Assembly (NCBI RefSeq): GCF_040214835.1
Contig: NZ_CP157874.1
Coordinates: 1,864,001 to 1,928,000, forward strand
Reading direction: 5' to 3'
DNA from: Pseudomonas asiatica
GTDB taxonomy: Bacteria; Pseudomonadota; Gammaproteobacteria; Pseudomonadales; Pseudomonadaceae
Length of the DNA stretch: 64,000 nucleotides
Shown here: positions 24,982 to 35,005 of the stretch, in pieces
Layout of the letters: every line of letters starts with the position of its first letter
Numbering within the stretch: the first letter of the stretch is position 1
Made by a program: the position numbers and the translations under genes
The notes under the pieces: model-generated
The model's database searches: none
Seen by the model: the letters and a program-made list of their open reading frames with translations, nothing else
Told to the model about the DNA's origin: nothing

Positions 24982-26046
24982 ATGAACCAGACCGCCCTGC
25001 AGAACAAAGCCCTGGCAGTACTGCTGGCGCTGGTGAGCATTGCCTTCATCTGGATCCTGCTGCCGTACTACGGTGCGGTCTTCTGGGCGGTGATACTCGG
25101 TATCTTGTTCGCCCCGCTGCAGCGCCACCTGCTGTTGCGTTTCGGCCGCCGGCGCAACCTGGCTGCGGTGACCACCTTGCTGGTGTGCCTGCTGGTGGCG
25201 ATCCTGCCGGTGATCATCACCAGCGCATTGCTGGTGCAGGAGGGGGCCGCCCTGTACCAGCGCATCGAGCACGGGGAGCTGGATATTGCCGGTTATGTCG
25301 AGCGCGGCAAGGACATGCTTCCGGCGTTTGCCCAGCAGGGCCTGGACAGCATGGGCATGGGCAACCTCGACGGGCTGCGCGACAAGATCAGCAAGTGGGC
25401 CACCCAGGGCAGCCAGGTGCTGGCCAGCCAGGCGTTCAACTTCGGGCAGGACACCTTCCAGTTCATGGTCAGCTTCTTCGTCATGCTGTACCTGTTGTTC
25501 TTCTTCCTGCGCGAAGGCGCGGAGGTCGCCCGCCAGGTGCGTCTGGCAGTGCCGCTGCCCGAACACCAGAAGCGCCGTTTGCAGCTGAAGTTCAACCGTG
25601 TGGTGCGGGCGACGGTAAAAGGCAACGTGCTGGTGGCCATTACCCAGGGGGCGCTGGGCGGTTTCATCTTCTGGGTGCTGGATATCCCGAGTGCGCTGGT
25701 GTGGGCGGTGCTGATGGCGTTTCTGTCGCTGCTGCCGGCGGTGGGGGCGGGGATCGTGTGGGCGCCGGTGGCGGCGTACTTCCTGCTGACCGGTGCGATT
25801 TTGTCGGGGGTGATCCTGACCGCGTTCGGCGTGCTGGTGATCGGCCTGGTGGACAACTTGTTGCGGCCGGTCCTGGTGGGCAAGGATACGCGCATGCCGG
25901 ACTACCTGATTCTGGTGTCGACGCTGGGCGGGCTGGCGGTGTTCGGGCTCAACGGCTTCGTGATCGGGCCATTGATCGCGGCGCTGTTCGTGTCGAGTTG
26001 GGCGATCTTCGCGGCAACCAAACCCCGGGTGCAGTTGCCGGAGTAG
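24982..26046 (+). CDS. AI-2E family transporter (PerM/YdiK-like membrane protein)
   Basis: The 354-residue membrane protein has about seven or eight hydrophobic segments (ALAVLLALVSIAFIWILL, TTLLVCLLVAILPVIITSAL, FMVSFFVMLYLLFFFLREG, AVLMAFLSLLPAVGAGIVW and others) and the family motif LPAVGAGIVWAPVAAYFLL with the later LVDNLLRPVLVGK. Family members have been linked to AI-2 export or cation/proton exchange; the substrate here is unknown. GAGGA precedes ATG 24982 by 6 bases, a better start than ATG 24967. It is divergent from trhP. Confidence 0.87.
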   Translation: MNQTALQNKALAVLLALVSIAFIWILLPYYGAVFWAVILGILFAPLQRHLLLRFGRRRNLAAVTTLLVCLLVAILPVIITSALLVQEGAALYQRIEHGELDIAGYVERGKDMLPAFAQQGLDSMGMGNLDGLRDKISKWATQGSQVLASQAFNFGQDTFQFMVSFFVMLYLLFFFLREGAEVARQVRLAVPLPEHQKRRLQLKFNRVVRATVKGNVLVAITQGALGGFIFWVLDIPSALVWAVLMAFLSLLPAVGAGIVWAPVAAYFLLTGAILSGVILTAFGVLVIGLVDNLLRPVLVGKDTRMPDYLILVSTLGGLAVFGLNGFVIGPLIAALFVSSWAIFAATKPRVQLPE

Positions 26047-26084
26047 CACTTATTCGAGAAAGGCCTGCCGATACGGCGATCCTT

Positions 26085-26200
26085 GTAGGAGCGGCCTTGT
26101 GTCGCGATCGGGCTGCGCAGCAGCCCCAGCAAATTTCGCATTGAAGCAGAAACCCTGGGGCTGCTGCGCAGCCCGATCGCGACACAAGGCCGCTCCTACA
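26085..26200. repeat. Paired REP element, inverted
   Basis: Inverted REP pair (TGTAGGAGCGGCCTTGTGTC and inverse) with nearly perfect GGGCTGCGCAGCAGCCC-type inner arms. It lies between the convergent AI-2E transporter and phnX genes and directly borders the 19-bp tandem repeat. Confidence 0.9.
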
Positions 26201-26203
26201 TCT

Positions 26204-26278
26204 ATCGCGCAAACGTTCAGGTATCGCGCAAACGTTCAGGTATCACGCAAACGTTCAGGTATCACGCAAACGTTCAGG
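26204..26278. repeat. 19-bp tandem repeat, four copies, grown from the phnX 3' end
   Basis: Four units begin at 26204, 26223, 26242 and 26261 with the sequence ATCrCGCAAACGTTCAGGT. The last unit contains the phnX stop codon (TCA on this strand at 26274-26276), so the other copies repeat the sequence around the gene end. Two units read ATCGCG and two ATCACG. Confidence 0.95.
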
Positions 26279-27101
26279 ACGCCTGCGGCATCTCACCCTT
26301 GGCCAGGCGCCGGTTGATGTCGGCGATCACTTCGGGCAGTTCGTTGATGGTGTCGATCAGGTAGTGCGGGCGGGAGCCGGCGAACAGGGCGTGGATGCGC
26401 TGGCGCTCGCTTTCCAGCTTCTCGGCGCTCAGCGCGCGGTAGCCTTCCCAGGTCAGCCCCAGGGCATTGCCCGAGCACACCAGGGCCACGGTCCACATGC
26501 CGGCACGGCGGCCTTCGAGAATGCCCGGCACGGTATCGTCGACCTTCACGCACGCCGCCACATCGTCGATACCCAGCGCGATCACGTTGGCCAGGGCCTG
26601 GGCCGGCCATGGGCGGCCGTTCGGGGTTTCGTCGGTAGCCACCACATGGTCGGCCACGTAGCCGTTCTGCGCGGCCAACTCCACCACCTTGTCCATCACC
26701 ACCTTCGGGTAGCCCGAGCAAGAGCCGATCTTCAGGCCGTCCTGGCGCAGCCCGGTGAGGGTGTCCAGGGCGCCGGGGATCAGCGCCGAGTGCACGGCGA
26801 TCTTCTCGATCTGCAGCGGCATGAAGCGGTTGTAGATGGCGGTGACATCATCGTCGGTCGGGGTACGGCCGAACACCTTGCGGTAGCGCTCGGCAATTTC
26901 CGGCACATCGCACAGGGTGCGGATGTGGTCCCACTTGCCCATGCCCATCGGGCCACGGGCTTCTTCGATGGACACCTGCACATCGAATTCGGCAAAGGCT
27001 TCGACAAAGATCTGGGTCGGGGCGAAGGAGCCGAAGTCGACCACGGTGCCGGCCCAGTCAAGGATGGCGGCTTGCAGCTGGGTAGGGTTGCTGTAGTTCA
27101 T
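26274..27101 (-). CDS. phnX: Phosphonoacetaldehyde hydrolase
   Basis: PhnX splits phosphonoacetaldehyde into acetaldehyde and phosphate, the second step of 2-aminoethylphosphonate degradation. The 275-residue HAD-fold protein has the nucleophile D15 in [15 protein letters not shown], the Schiff-base lysine K56 in [14 protein letters not shown], and the HAD motif [20 protein letters not shown]. The length is standard. It lies 34 bases downstream of phnW in the same direction, so the two form an operon. A 19-bp tandem repeat starts at its stop codon. Confidence 0.95.
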   Translation of the reverse strand: MNYSNPTQLQAAILDWAGTVVDFGSFAPTQIFVEAFAEFDVQVSIEEARGPMGMGKWDHIRTLCDVPEIAERYRKVFGRTPTDDDVTAIYNRFMPLQIEKIAVHSALIPGALDTLTGLRQDGLKIGSCSGYPKVVMDKVVELAAQNGYVADHVVATDETPNGRPWPAQALANVIALGIDDVAACVKVDDTVPGILEGRRAGMWTVALVCSGNALGLTWEGYRALSAEKLESERQRIHALFAGSRPHYLIDTINELPEVIADINRRLAKGEMPQAS

Positions 27102-27135
27102 GTGCGCTTGTTCCTGAAATTGGGTGGGCAAAGGG

Positions 27136-28242
27136 TCAGATGTCCAGCACTTCCATTTCCCGCAGCACCTCGGCCACGGCATTCACGGCGGCCTGCATGC
27201 CATCCGCTCCAACCACGCCGATGCAGCCGACACGGAAGGTTTCCACCTGGGTCAGCTTGCCCGGGTAGAGGATGAAGCCCTTGGCCTTGACCCGCTCGTA
27301 GAAGTCCTTGAACTGGTAGCGGGGATCGTTCGGTGCGTGGAAGGTGACGATGATCGGCGCCTGGATCTCGGCAGGCAGGAAGCTGCGCAGGCCGATGGCG
27401 GCCATGCCGTCGAGCAAGGTCTTGCAGTTGTCGGCGTAGCGCTGGTGGCGCGCTGGCAGGCCACCTTCCTCGTTGTATTGCTGCAGCGCTTCGTGCAGGG
27501 CAGCGACCACGTGGGTCGGCGGGGTGAAGCGCCACTGGCCGGTCTTGGCCATGTAGGTGTGCTGGTCGTGCAGGTCCATGGCCAGCGAGTGGGCGTTGCC
27601 TTCGGCAGCGGCCAGGGCGGTTTTCTCGGCGAACACGAAGCCCATGCCAGGTACCCCTTCCAGGCATTTGCCGGAGGCGGCGATCAGCGCCTCGAAGGGG
27701 ATGGCGCGGGCGTCGATCGGCAGTGCGCCGAACGAGCTCATGGCGTCGATGATCAGGCGCTTGCCGTGGCCTTTGATCACCTGGGCGATCTCGGGCAGCG
27801 GGTTGAGGATGCCGGTACTGGTTTCGCAGTGGATCAGCGCGACGTGGGTGATGGCCGGATCGGCGGCCAGCAGGCGGTCGACGTCGGCGGCGGTGGTCGG
27901 CTGGTCTTCGGCGGTTTCGAAGGTGCTGTAGGCACGGCCCAGCACTTTGCAGATCTTCGCCAGGCGCTGGCCATAGGCGCCATTGATCAGCACTAGGACC
28001 TTGCCGTCACGCGGCACCAGAGTGCCGATGGCCGCTTCCACGGCGAAGGTGCCGCTGCCTTGCAGGGGCACGCAGTGGTGGCTGGCGCTGCCGTCGATGA
28101 TGGCCAGCAGTTGCTCGCAGACACTGGCAGTCAGTTGGTTGAAGTCGCGGTCCCAGGAGCCCCAGTCCACCAGCATGGCTTGGCGGGTGCGGATTGATGT
28201 GGTCAGGGGACCGGGGGTCAGCAGAATCGGGGCGTTGCTCAT
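27136..28242 (-). CDS. phnW: 2-aminoethylphosphonate-pyruvate aminotransferase
   Basis: PhnW transfers the amino group of 2-aminoethylphosphonate to pyruvate, giving phosphonoacetaldehyde for PhnX. The 368-residue class V aminotransferase begins with [19 protein letters not shown]. It has [12 protein letters not shown], the PLP lysine K192 in [15 protein letters not shown], and a C-terminal [11 protein letters not shown]. The operon phnWX is divergent from a LysR regulator at 28355, which is the expected layout of a substrate-induced phosphonate pathway. Confidence 0.95.
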   Translation of the reverse strand: MSNAPILLTPGPLTTSIRTRQAMLVDWGSWDRDFNQLTASVCEQLLAIIDGSASHHCVPLQGSGTFAVEAAIGTLVPRDGKVLVLINGAYGQRLAKICKVLGRAYSTFETAEDQPTTAADVDRLLAADPAITHVALIHCETSTGILNPLPEIAQVIKGHGKRLIIDAMSSFGALPIDARAIPFEALIAASGKCLEGVPGMGFVFAEKTALAAAEGNAHSLAMDLHDQHTYMAKTGQWRFTPPTHVVAALHEALQQYNEEGGLPARHQRYADNCKTLLDGMAAIGLRSFLPAEIQAPIIVTFHAPNDPRYQFKDFYERVKAKGFILYPGKLTQVETFRVGCIGVVGADGMQAAVNAVAEVLREMEVLDI

Positions 28243-28354
28243 TCCGTTATTCCTCACAAGCGGTGGGCTGAAACTACGGGGCCTAGGTTGCAATTGGCGT
28301 TGCCATCAATCAAATTGTTTGTTGTTATCCGAGCTATAAGTAAGGCCGATAAAT

Positions 28355-29218
28355 ATGAACCTGTTCCAGTTGCGTGCCTTCGATGCCGTCGCCCGTGAGG
28401 GCAGCTTCACCCGTGCCGCCGCACGCCTGTTCATCAGCCAGCCGGCAGTGACCGGGCACGTGAAGGCGCTGGAGGAGCACTACCAGATCACCTTGCTGCG
28501 GCGTACCGCGCGGCGGGTTGAGTTGACCGAAGAGGGCACCCGCCTGGCAGCCATCACCCGCGCCATGTTCGGGCTGGCCGAAGAGGCGCAGGCCATGCTC
28601 GAGGCTAATCGCCAATTGCTGACCGGGCGCCTGGAGGTGGCGGCCGATGGCCCGCACCGGGTCATGCCGATGCTGGCGCTGCTGCGCGAGCGCTACCCGG
28701 GCATTACCGTCAACCTGCGCTTGGGCAATGCCCAGGAAACTTTGGCGGCATTGCTCAGCGAACATGCCGACGTGGCCGTGCTGACCGAGATCGAGCCGCG
28801 CAAAGGCCTGCATTTGCAGAACCTGTGCGAGTCGCGGTTGTGCGCCTTGCTGCCGGCGGGGCATGCCTGGGCCAGCGGCGAAGGTGATTTGCCGCTGGCC
28901 GAGCTGCACCAGCAGATCATGGTGTTGCGCGAGCCCAGCTCCACCACCCGGCGCACCTTCGACAAGGCCTGCAGCAAGGCCGCCGTGCAACCTCGGGTGC
29001 TGCTGGAGCTGGATAGCCGCGAGGCGGTGACCGAAGCGGTGGCCTCGGAGCTGGGCATTGGCGTGGTGTCGTCCACCGAAGTCGCCAATGACCCGCGGGT
29101 AGTGGCGCGCCCGCTGGCCGGTGACGGCCTGGTCAACCAGCACCTGATCGGCTGCCTGGAGCGCCGCCGTGAGCTGCGCCTGATCCAGGCGTTCCTCGGC
29201 CTGGCGGCAGGGCTGTGA
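28355..29218 (+). CDS. LysR family regulator of the phosphonate operon
   Basis: The 287-residue protein has the LysR helix-turn-helix (LRAFDAVAREGSFTRAAARL, FISQPAVTGHVKALEEHYQI) and a substrate-binding-type effector domain (LTGRLEVAADGPHRVMPMLA). It is divergent from phnWX with a 112-base gap that holds AT-richer sequence including CAATT...AATTG arms (about 28292-28318), a plausible operator. The likely inducer is 2-aminoethylphosphonate or an intermediate, inferred from position. ATG 28355 has no strong ribosome site but matches the family start. Confidence 0.9.
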   Translation: MNLFQLRAFDAVAREGSFTRAAARLFISQPAVTGHVKALEEHYQITLLRRTARRVELTEEGTRLAAITRAMFGLAEEAQAMLEANRQLLTGRLEVAADGPHRVMPMLALLRERYPGITVNLRLGNAQETLAALLSEHADVAVLTEIEPRKGLHLQNLCESRLCALLPAGHAWASGEGDLPLAELHQQIMVLREPSSTTRRTFDKACSKAAVQPRVLLELDSREAVTEAVASELGIGVVSSTEVANDPRVVARPLAGDGLVNQHLIGCLERRRELRLIQAFLGLAAGL

Positions 29219-29275
29219 TGGCTGTTTTCAACGGGGCGGCCTAAGATGGCCGGCATTGAGCCGACAGGACCGTCG

Positions 29276-30298
29276 ATGAGCGAGAAAGACACCATTTCCA
29301 TGCAGCTGGTGCGCGAGGCGCTGTTGCAGACCTGCCCCGCTGGCGAGCCCGATATCGGCTTGCTGGCCCGGGCGGGTATCGCCGTCGAACAGCTGCACCT
29401 GCCTGCGGCGCGAGTCAGCGCCGAGTCCTATGCCCGGCTCTGGCGCCTGCTGGCGCGGCGCTGCAACGATGAGTTCTTCGCCATGGACCCGCGCGGTCTG
29501 CGCAGCGGCAGCCTGGCGTTCATGTGCCGTGCCAGCATGGGCCAGCCGACCCTGGGCGCTGGCCTGGAAACCGCGCTGGCGTTCCTGTCACTGATGCTTG
29601 AAGACCTGCAGCCAAGCCTGGTGCGCCAGCAAGGCCTGGCCGAAATCGTCATCAACGAGCCGCGTGACACACCGCGCCGCGCTTTCACCTATTTCACCTT
29701 CTGGATGATCGTGCACGGTGTGACCTGCTGGCTGGCCGGGCGGCGTATCCCGATCCTGGCCATCGATCTGCGCTGTGCCGAGCCGCCGTTCTGCGATGAC
29801 TACCGGGTGATGTTTTCGGAAAACCTGCAGTTCGAGCGCCCGCGCACGCGCATGATCATCGCTGCCGAATGCCTTGAGCTGCCGCTGCGGCGCAGCGAAG
29901 AAGAACTGCAGCGTTTTCTGGCCGAGGCGCCGGGCAACATCCTGGTCAAGTACCGTGACCCGGCCAGCCTCGGGCGGCGCATTCGCACCGACCTGCTGCG
30001 CCTGGATCCGGGGCAGTGGCCCGATGGTGACAGCCTGGCGCGGCAGTTGTGCCTGTCGCCCTCTACCCTGCGCCGGCGGCTGGCCGAAGAGGGTCAGAAT
30101 TACCAGGGGTTGAAGGACAGTGTGCGGCGTGAGCTGGCGATTGCCTGGCTGAGCCAGGAAGACGCAGCCATGAGCGAAATCGCCGAACGCCTGGGCTTTG
30201 CCGACAGCAGTTCGTTCTACAAGGCGTTTCGCAAGTGGTTCGGCTGCAACCCCGGGCATTACCGTGCGCTGATCCTCAAGCGCGGCAGTGGCGGCTAG
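29276..30298 (+). CDS. AraC family transcriptional regulator
   Basis: The 340-residue protein has the Arabinose_bd-type N-terminal domain of the OruR/ArgR-like AraC group (LMLEDLQPSLVRQQGLAEIV) and a C-terminal AraC double helix-turn-helix (DSLARQLCLSPSTLRRRLAE, SEIAERLGFADSSSFYKAFR, KWFGCNPGHYR). ATG 29276, with AGGA 6 bases upstream, is preferred to an upstream ATG. In related genomes such a regulator tends to sit beside the acyl-CoA synthetase operon. Here two giant toxin-like genes separate it from that operon at 39559, so its target is inferred. Confidence 0.88.
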   Translation: MSEKDTISMQLVREALLQTCPAGEPDIGLLARAGIAVEQLHLPAARVSAESYARLWRLLARRCNDEFFAMDPRGLRSGSLAFMCRASMGQPTLGAGLETALAFLSLMLEDLQPSLVRQQGLAEIVINEPRDTPRRAFTYFTFWMIVHGVTCWLAGRRIPILAIDLRCAEPPFCDDYRVMFSENLQFERPRTRMIIAAECLELPLRRSEEELQRFLAEAPGNILVKYRDPASLGRRIRTDLLRLDPGQWPDGDSLARQLCLSPSTLRRRLAEEGQNYQGLKDSVRRELAIAWLSQEDAAMSEIAERLGFADSSSFYKAFRKWFGCNPGHYRALILKRGSGG

Positions 30299-30376
30299 GG
30301 GACCACGCCTTCCCGCTGCCGGCCGCCGCCGCTGGCAAGCATCGTGACGAGTCGATCACTGACCAGGAAATCGACG

Positions 30377-33300
30377 ATGTCTCAACCTGCCTTGCATCCC
30401 AAGTTGCTTCACCCCGCCGAAGACTTCATCGCCCAAAGCTTGCCCGCCTGGTTGAAGGCGGCCAAGCCCAAGCAGCTTGCCAGGCTGCAACTGCGTTTCA
30501 ATGCCTATCTTGCGAGTCAGCGGCAGATGGCAGGGTTCGCCGACCGCCTGCAGCCTCTGGACCGTTTTGCCAAGCAACTGTTCGAGCCTGCCTTGCGTCA
30601 GGACAGCCAGCTGAAGCTGCAGGTTGACCTGGACAAGCTGGTGTGGCGCGAAACACGCGCACGGCTGGATGTGAGAACCGGCTTGATCCCTGATTATCAA
30701 CCGTACTTCGTGCGCATGCCGGCCTTGCAAAAGCTGTTGCAGAACTTCAAGGCCAACGAGTCCTTCTTCCTCGGCACCGCCTTGACCCTCCCGGGAGCCC
30801 ACCAGGACGAGCAGGTGGTGAGCGAAGACATCGACCGGATTGTCAGCCTGTGCCGCCAGGTGGATGTCGGCAGCGCCTACCAGCGGCACCTGGCGCAGGT
30901 ATTGACCCCTGACTATGAAAAAGCCCTGACCACCGACCGGCGCCTGGAACTGGCCGTGGCGGTCGAGATCGCGGCCATCAAGCAGCAGCTGGATCCGCAA
31001 GACCTGCTGCTGCTGCGTGTCGCGTGCAAGGATGAACACGCCGTGATCAAGGGGCCGCTGCAGCTGGAGATCGGTGCGCTTGAGGTCCTTGGCTGCCGGG
31101 TGGATGGCGCGCTGGCGGTTGAATTGATCGAGCAGTCCCGCCACCAGTCCACGTTTCCCTTCGGGGTACCTGGGCGCTTGAAAAGAGTGATCCTGTACAC
31201 CCCTGACGATCAGGCGCAACCCCTGCGCGCGTTCACCAACTGGGATGAGGCGAACCGCGTCCTGGCCACGGCGATGGGCAACCAGGACTATCGGCAGGCA
31301 TTCGTGCGGCGCATTGCCTTGGGTGATCGCGCCACTTGTGAGCAGGCCCTGGCCACACGCTTGCAGGATGCACAACCTGACCTGGAACCCCGCAGGGTGT
31401 TGGAAGCGGGGGACGGTTTTGCGTCGATGGCCGCCTGGCACATTCAGCGAATCAAGGCCGATGCACGTTTCCTTGCGGTGCCCACCGCCCAGGCCGATGA
31501 CGCGGCTTCGGAGCAGCGCCTGGACGAGCTCAAAGGCGCCGGCCTGGTATTGCTCAACCTGGCGGGCCTGTTCGTGCCGGTCATCGGGGCTTTGCTGCTG
31601 GCGGACCTTGCCAGGCAACTGTTGACCGAAACTTTCGAGGGCGTGCGTGACTGGCAGTTGGGCCATCAGCATGAGGCCTTGACGCATATGCTTCAGGTGG
31701 CCTTCAGCGTGGCAACCACCGGTGCGGTGGTTGTCGGTGTCCATCTGGCCCGCAGCGCATTCGTCGAAACCTTGGAGCCGATTATCACCGAGGATGGCCG
31801 GCAACGGCTTTGGCGCAATGAGCTGGCGCCTTACCAGGACATTACACCACCAGTACAGCTGACGGAGCTCGACAACGGCTTGCTCGCCGAGGGTGAGCGC
31901 CATTGGTGGCGGTTGAATGGAGCCTTGTATCGGGTAAGGCAAACCGCCAATGGCGTCTGGCGCTTGCTGCATGCCGACGGTGAGGCAGCGTTCGGGCCGG
32001 TGCTGGAACGCTGCTCTGCGCGTGGCTGGCGGCTGGCTTATGAGCGGCCACTGGAATGGCAGGGCGCCGCGCTGTTGCTCGGGCGGCTCTGGCCGGCTGC
32101 GGCCGCGATGGACGCTGTGCGGGTGGAGCAGGTGCTGAAAGTCGCGGATGTCGACGAGGCCTACCTGCGTGGCCTGCTGGTGGAGCGGCGAGCGATGCCA
32201 GTGCAGCTGCGCGATACCTTGCAGCGCTTTGCCGTGGACGCGCGCGCGCAAGCCTTTTTCAGCCGGCTGGAAGCGGGGGAGGCCGATACCGATTCCGACT
32301 TGTGGCAATGGTGCATCGAAAGGCTGCAGCTGCAGGATGAAACCGTCGAAGAACAGGCGCTGTCGATCGGTGACGCGGCAATCGAGTTGCGTGAGGCGAT
32401 GCTCGAGCATTTCTCCAGGCTTTACCTGGCTGACGACCCGCTGCTGGGATTGATCCAGCGCGACTTCCCTACGCTGCCAGAAGCCTATGCCCTCGATGTG
32501 CTGGAGCAGGCCACCGAGGCTGTACGCTTACGCATGCAGGCAGAGTCCCGTCTGCCGCTGGCATTGGCTGAGCAGGCGCGGGTGGCCCTGCAACTGGCGC
32601 GCCTGACCCGCATGCGCGAAGCGTTGTACCTGCAAGGCAGTTACCGGCCGGAAGTGGTGGCGCTGGCCTTTGCCCTGCTGCGTCGGCATGGCCCCGGCGC
32701 TGCCGGGTTCAACCTGGTGTTGCGTCGTGACCCGTATGCTGGGGCGGCGATGGAACGGCTGTTCGCCGAGACCGACCTTGAGCAGGACGTGGTGCTGGTC
32801 AGGCGGGAAGGGCGCTTCCAGCTCTACAACGACAGAGGCTTGCCGGATGAGCGCGAGGTCGCCGCCCCCCAGGGGCTGTTCGAGGTGCTGGCCGCTTGCC
32901 TGCCCGTGGAATACCGGGTGCGACAGGGTTGGAATGGCACCGATGCGCCGACCAGAATCCGCGAGCAGATGCAGGCCTGGCTACCCGGTGACCGGCAGGC
33001 CCTGCTGCGCCTGCTCGGCTGGCGGGAGGCAAGGCCCATGGCATCGCCCATGCAGCGTTTGGCCGATGGCCGAGCGGGCTATCCACTGGGTGGCTGCCAG
33101 TCGTGCATCGGCTCGCCGGAGCGCGTGGTGCGGCAGCGGGTGCGCGCGTTGTATCCCGGTATCGGGGATGCCGGCGTCGATCGCTATGTCCAGAGCCTGT
33201 TGGACATGCGCGGGGGCCTGTTCGAGAGCCTGCTGCGTGTCGAGCAGGAATACCGCCGCCTGGACGACAGCTTGCTGGCCTGGGTTGAAGAGGTGGCGGG

Positions 33301-34885
33301 CAGCGCCAGCCGCGCACGCCGACGCGTCGCAGATTCGTTGCGGCGTGCCTGGCAGATGCGCAGCGACCGCGCCGTCGGGGCTATCAGCAACGATGCGGTG
33401 CTCAGCCTGAGCATCGTCGCCGTACCGGTGGGCAGCCTGCCCGTGTTGCCGGTCGGGACGGACTTCTCGCACGTGTCGGAATTGACCCTGTCGGCGCTCG
33501 GTCTGGATGCCATCCCGTCGGGGTTCCTCGCTTGCTTCCCCGATCTACTGTGCCTGGACATGAGCGACAACGCCTTGCGCGCGTTACCTGCGGGGCTGGA
33601 GCGGTTGACCGCCTTGCGCCAGTTGCTGATGCCGCGCAACCGTATTCGTATCTCGGAGCCGCAGGCCAATGTGCTGACCGGCCTGGCGCACTTACGTTCG
33701 CTGGACCTGAGTGACAACCCGCTCGGCGACATCAGGCTACAGTTCGAGCGGTTACCCAGCTTGCGGATCCTGCGCTTGAACCGGGTACAGATGACGGCGC
33801 TGCCCCGGGGCCTGGAGTGGTGTGGCCTGTTGGTGTTCGCCGACCTTCGCAACAACCAGATAACCGAGTTGCCGGCAACTTTGTTCCAGGCCCCGTTGCA
33901 GTTGCGCCGTGCCATGCACCTGGAAGGCAATGCGCTGCCAGTGCAGGATCTCGATCGCCTTTATGCCGTCGAACGCCTGCTGGCCACACCCCGCCCGCAA
34001 CGGCACGCTCCGGCCCGGGAAGAATGGCTGCAGACTCTGGACTCAGCGGCGCGGCAGGAGCAGCAAGGGAAATGGGATGCGCTGAATGCCGAGCCCGGCA
34101 GCCTGGCTTTCTTCGAGCTGCTCAGGCAACTGACGACCACGGCCGAATTCAGCAAGGCGCCGGCCGAACTCGGGTTCAGGGTATGGGCAATGCTGGATGC
34201 CGCCCATGCCGATACCGCCACGCGCATAGCGCTGTTTGACCTGGCAGCGGAGCCCACCACCTGTGTGGACAGCGTTTCCACCGTGTTCAGCCGCCTTGAG
34301 GTGCGCATGCATGTCGAGCAGGCCACCCGCGGCGGCGACCCGATTTCGACCCGCGCGGCACGCCTGCAGTTGGCCAAGCGGCTGTTTCGCGTGCACTGGG
34401 TAGAGAAAATCGCCCGACGCGAAATCGACGCCCGCTACCAGGATGGACGCTGGAGCCGCGGGGACCATGATGAAGAGGAGGTGGAGGTCAATCTTGCCTA
34501 CCTCAGCGGCTTGGCCCAGCGCCTGGACCTGTTGGGCCAACCTCGCCATATGCAGTTTGGCAGGCTGGCCAACGTGTCGTCTCTGCAACTGGAGGAGGCT
34601 TTCAAGGAAGTGCTGGAGGTGGAGGCGGGCGAGCAACGCATCGTGTTCATCAGCGAGCGTGATTTCTGGCTGCCGGTACTGCGGGCAGAGCATGCGGACG
34701 ACTTCGAAAACCTGGAAACGCAATTCACCCTGCGGCTGGAAACACTGGACGAGCAAAGGGAGGCCTTGACCAGTGACGAGTACTGGAACCTGAGCAACGC
34801 CCTGCGCGATGAGCGCGAGCAGGCCCTGGCCAGCCTTGCCCAGCGCCTTACGCACGAAGCGTTCATGGTGCCAGAGGCAAAGTGA
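30377..34885 (+). CDS. Giant LRR protein with dermonecrotic-toxin-type N-terminus and NEL ubiquitin-ligase domain
   Basis: The 1502-residue protein has three parts. Residues 1 to about 1000 resemble the DUF6543 dermonecrotic-toxin-type region common in pseudomonads, starting with LPAWLKAAKPKQLARLQLRF. This part contains a hydrophobic hairpin (LVLLNLAGLFVPVIGALLLA near 390-412 and a second segment near 440-465). Residues about 1030-1185 are leucine-rich repeats (LLCLDMSDNALRALPAGLER, LRSLDLSDNPLGD, LVFADLRNNQITELP). The C-terminal 300 residues match the novel E3 ligase (NEL) fold, with C1296 in TTCVDSVSTVFSRLE, the C-x-D motif of IpaH/SspH enzymes. Such ligases modify host proteins with ubiquitin. 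There is no signal peptide, and no type III secretion genes are in the window. A near-collinear paralogue follows. Confidence 0.85.
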   Translation: MSQPALHPKLLHPAEDFIAQSLPAWLKAAKPKQLARLQLRFNAYLASQRQMAGFADRLQPLDRFAKQLFEPALRQDSQLKLQVDLDKLVWRETRARLDVRTGLIPDYQPYFVRMPALQKLLQNFKANESFFLGTALTLPGAHQDEQVVSEDIDRIVSLCRQVDVGSAYQRHLAQVLTPDYEKALTTDRRLELAVAVEIAAIKQQLDPQDLLLLRVACKDEHAVIKGPLQLEIGALEVLGCRVDGALAVELIEQSRHQSTFPFGVPGRLKRVILYTPDDQAQPLRAFTNWDEANRVLATAMGNQDYRQAFVRRIALGDRATCEQALATRLQDAQPDLEPRRVLEAGDGFASMAAWHIQRIKADARFLAVPTAQADDAASEQRLDELKGAGLVLLNLAGLFVPVIGALLLADLARQLLTETFEGVRDWQLGHQHEALTHMLQVAFSVATTGAVVVGVHLARSAFVETLEPIITEDGRQRLWRNELAPYQDITPPVQLTELDNGLLAEGERHWWRLNGALYRVRQTANGVWRLLHADGEAAFGPVLERCSARGWRLAYERPLEWQGAALLLGRLWPAAAAMDAVRVEQVLKVADVDEAYLRGLLVERRAMPVQLRDTLQRFAVDARAQAFFSRLEAGEADTDSDLWQWCIERLQLQDETVEEQALSIGDAAIELREAMLEHFSRLYLADDPLLGLIQRDFPTLPEAYALDVLEQATEAVRLRMQAESRLPLALAEQARVALQLARLTRMREALYLQGSYRPEVVALAFALLRRHGPGAAGFNLVLRRDPYAGAAMERLFAETDLEQDVVLVRREGRFQLYNDRGLPDEREVAAPQGLFEVLAACLPVEYRVRQGWNGTDAPTRIREQMQAWLPGDRQALLRLLGWREARPMASPMQRLADGRAGYPLGGCQSCIGSPERVVRQRVRALYPGIGDAGVDRYVQSLLDMRGGLFESLLRVEQEYRRLDDSLLAWVEEVAGSASRARRRVADSLRRAWQMRSDRAVGAISNDAVLSLSIVAVPVGSLPVLPVGTDFSHVSELTLSALGLDAIPSGFLACFPDLLCLDMSDNALRALPAGLERLTALRQLLMPRNRIRISEPQANVLTGLAHLRSLDLSDNPLGDIRLQFERLPSLRILRLNRVQMTALPRGLEWCGLLVFADLRNNQITELPATLFQAPLQLRRAMHLEGNALPVQDLDRLYAVERLLATPRPQRHAPAREEWLQTLDSAARQEQQGKWDALNAEPGSLAFFELLRQLTTTAEFSKAPAELGFRVWAMLDAAHADTATRIALFDLAAEPTTCVDSVSTVFSRLEVRMHVEQATRGGDPISTRAARLQLAKRLFRVHWVEKIARREIDARYQDGRWSRGDHDEEEVEVNLAYLSGLAQRLDLLGQPRHMQFGRLANVSSLQLEEAFKEVLEVEAGEQRIVFISERDFWLPVLRAEHADDFENLETQFTLRLETLDEQREALTSDEYWNLSNALRDEREQALASLAQRLTHEAFMVPEAK

Positions 34886-35005
34886 CGGCGCTTCACGGGC
34901 GGTACGCAGTGTGCCGCCCTGCTTCTACCGCAGGGGTTCCCTCTGCGCAAGCGCCGGCAGGTTGCACACCATGCGTGGCTTTCGACAGTCATCCAGGGAC
35001 CTGCC

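Noticed and set aside
26204..26278. Short regular repeats considered as a CRISPR array
   Set aside because: The units are directly joined 19-base tandem copies with no spacers and no cas genes. The 278-bp array likewise has no spacer structure.
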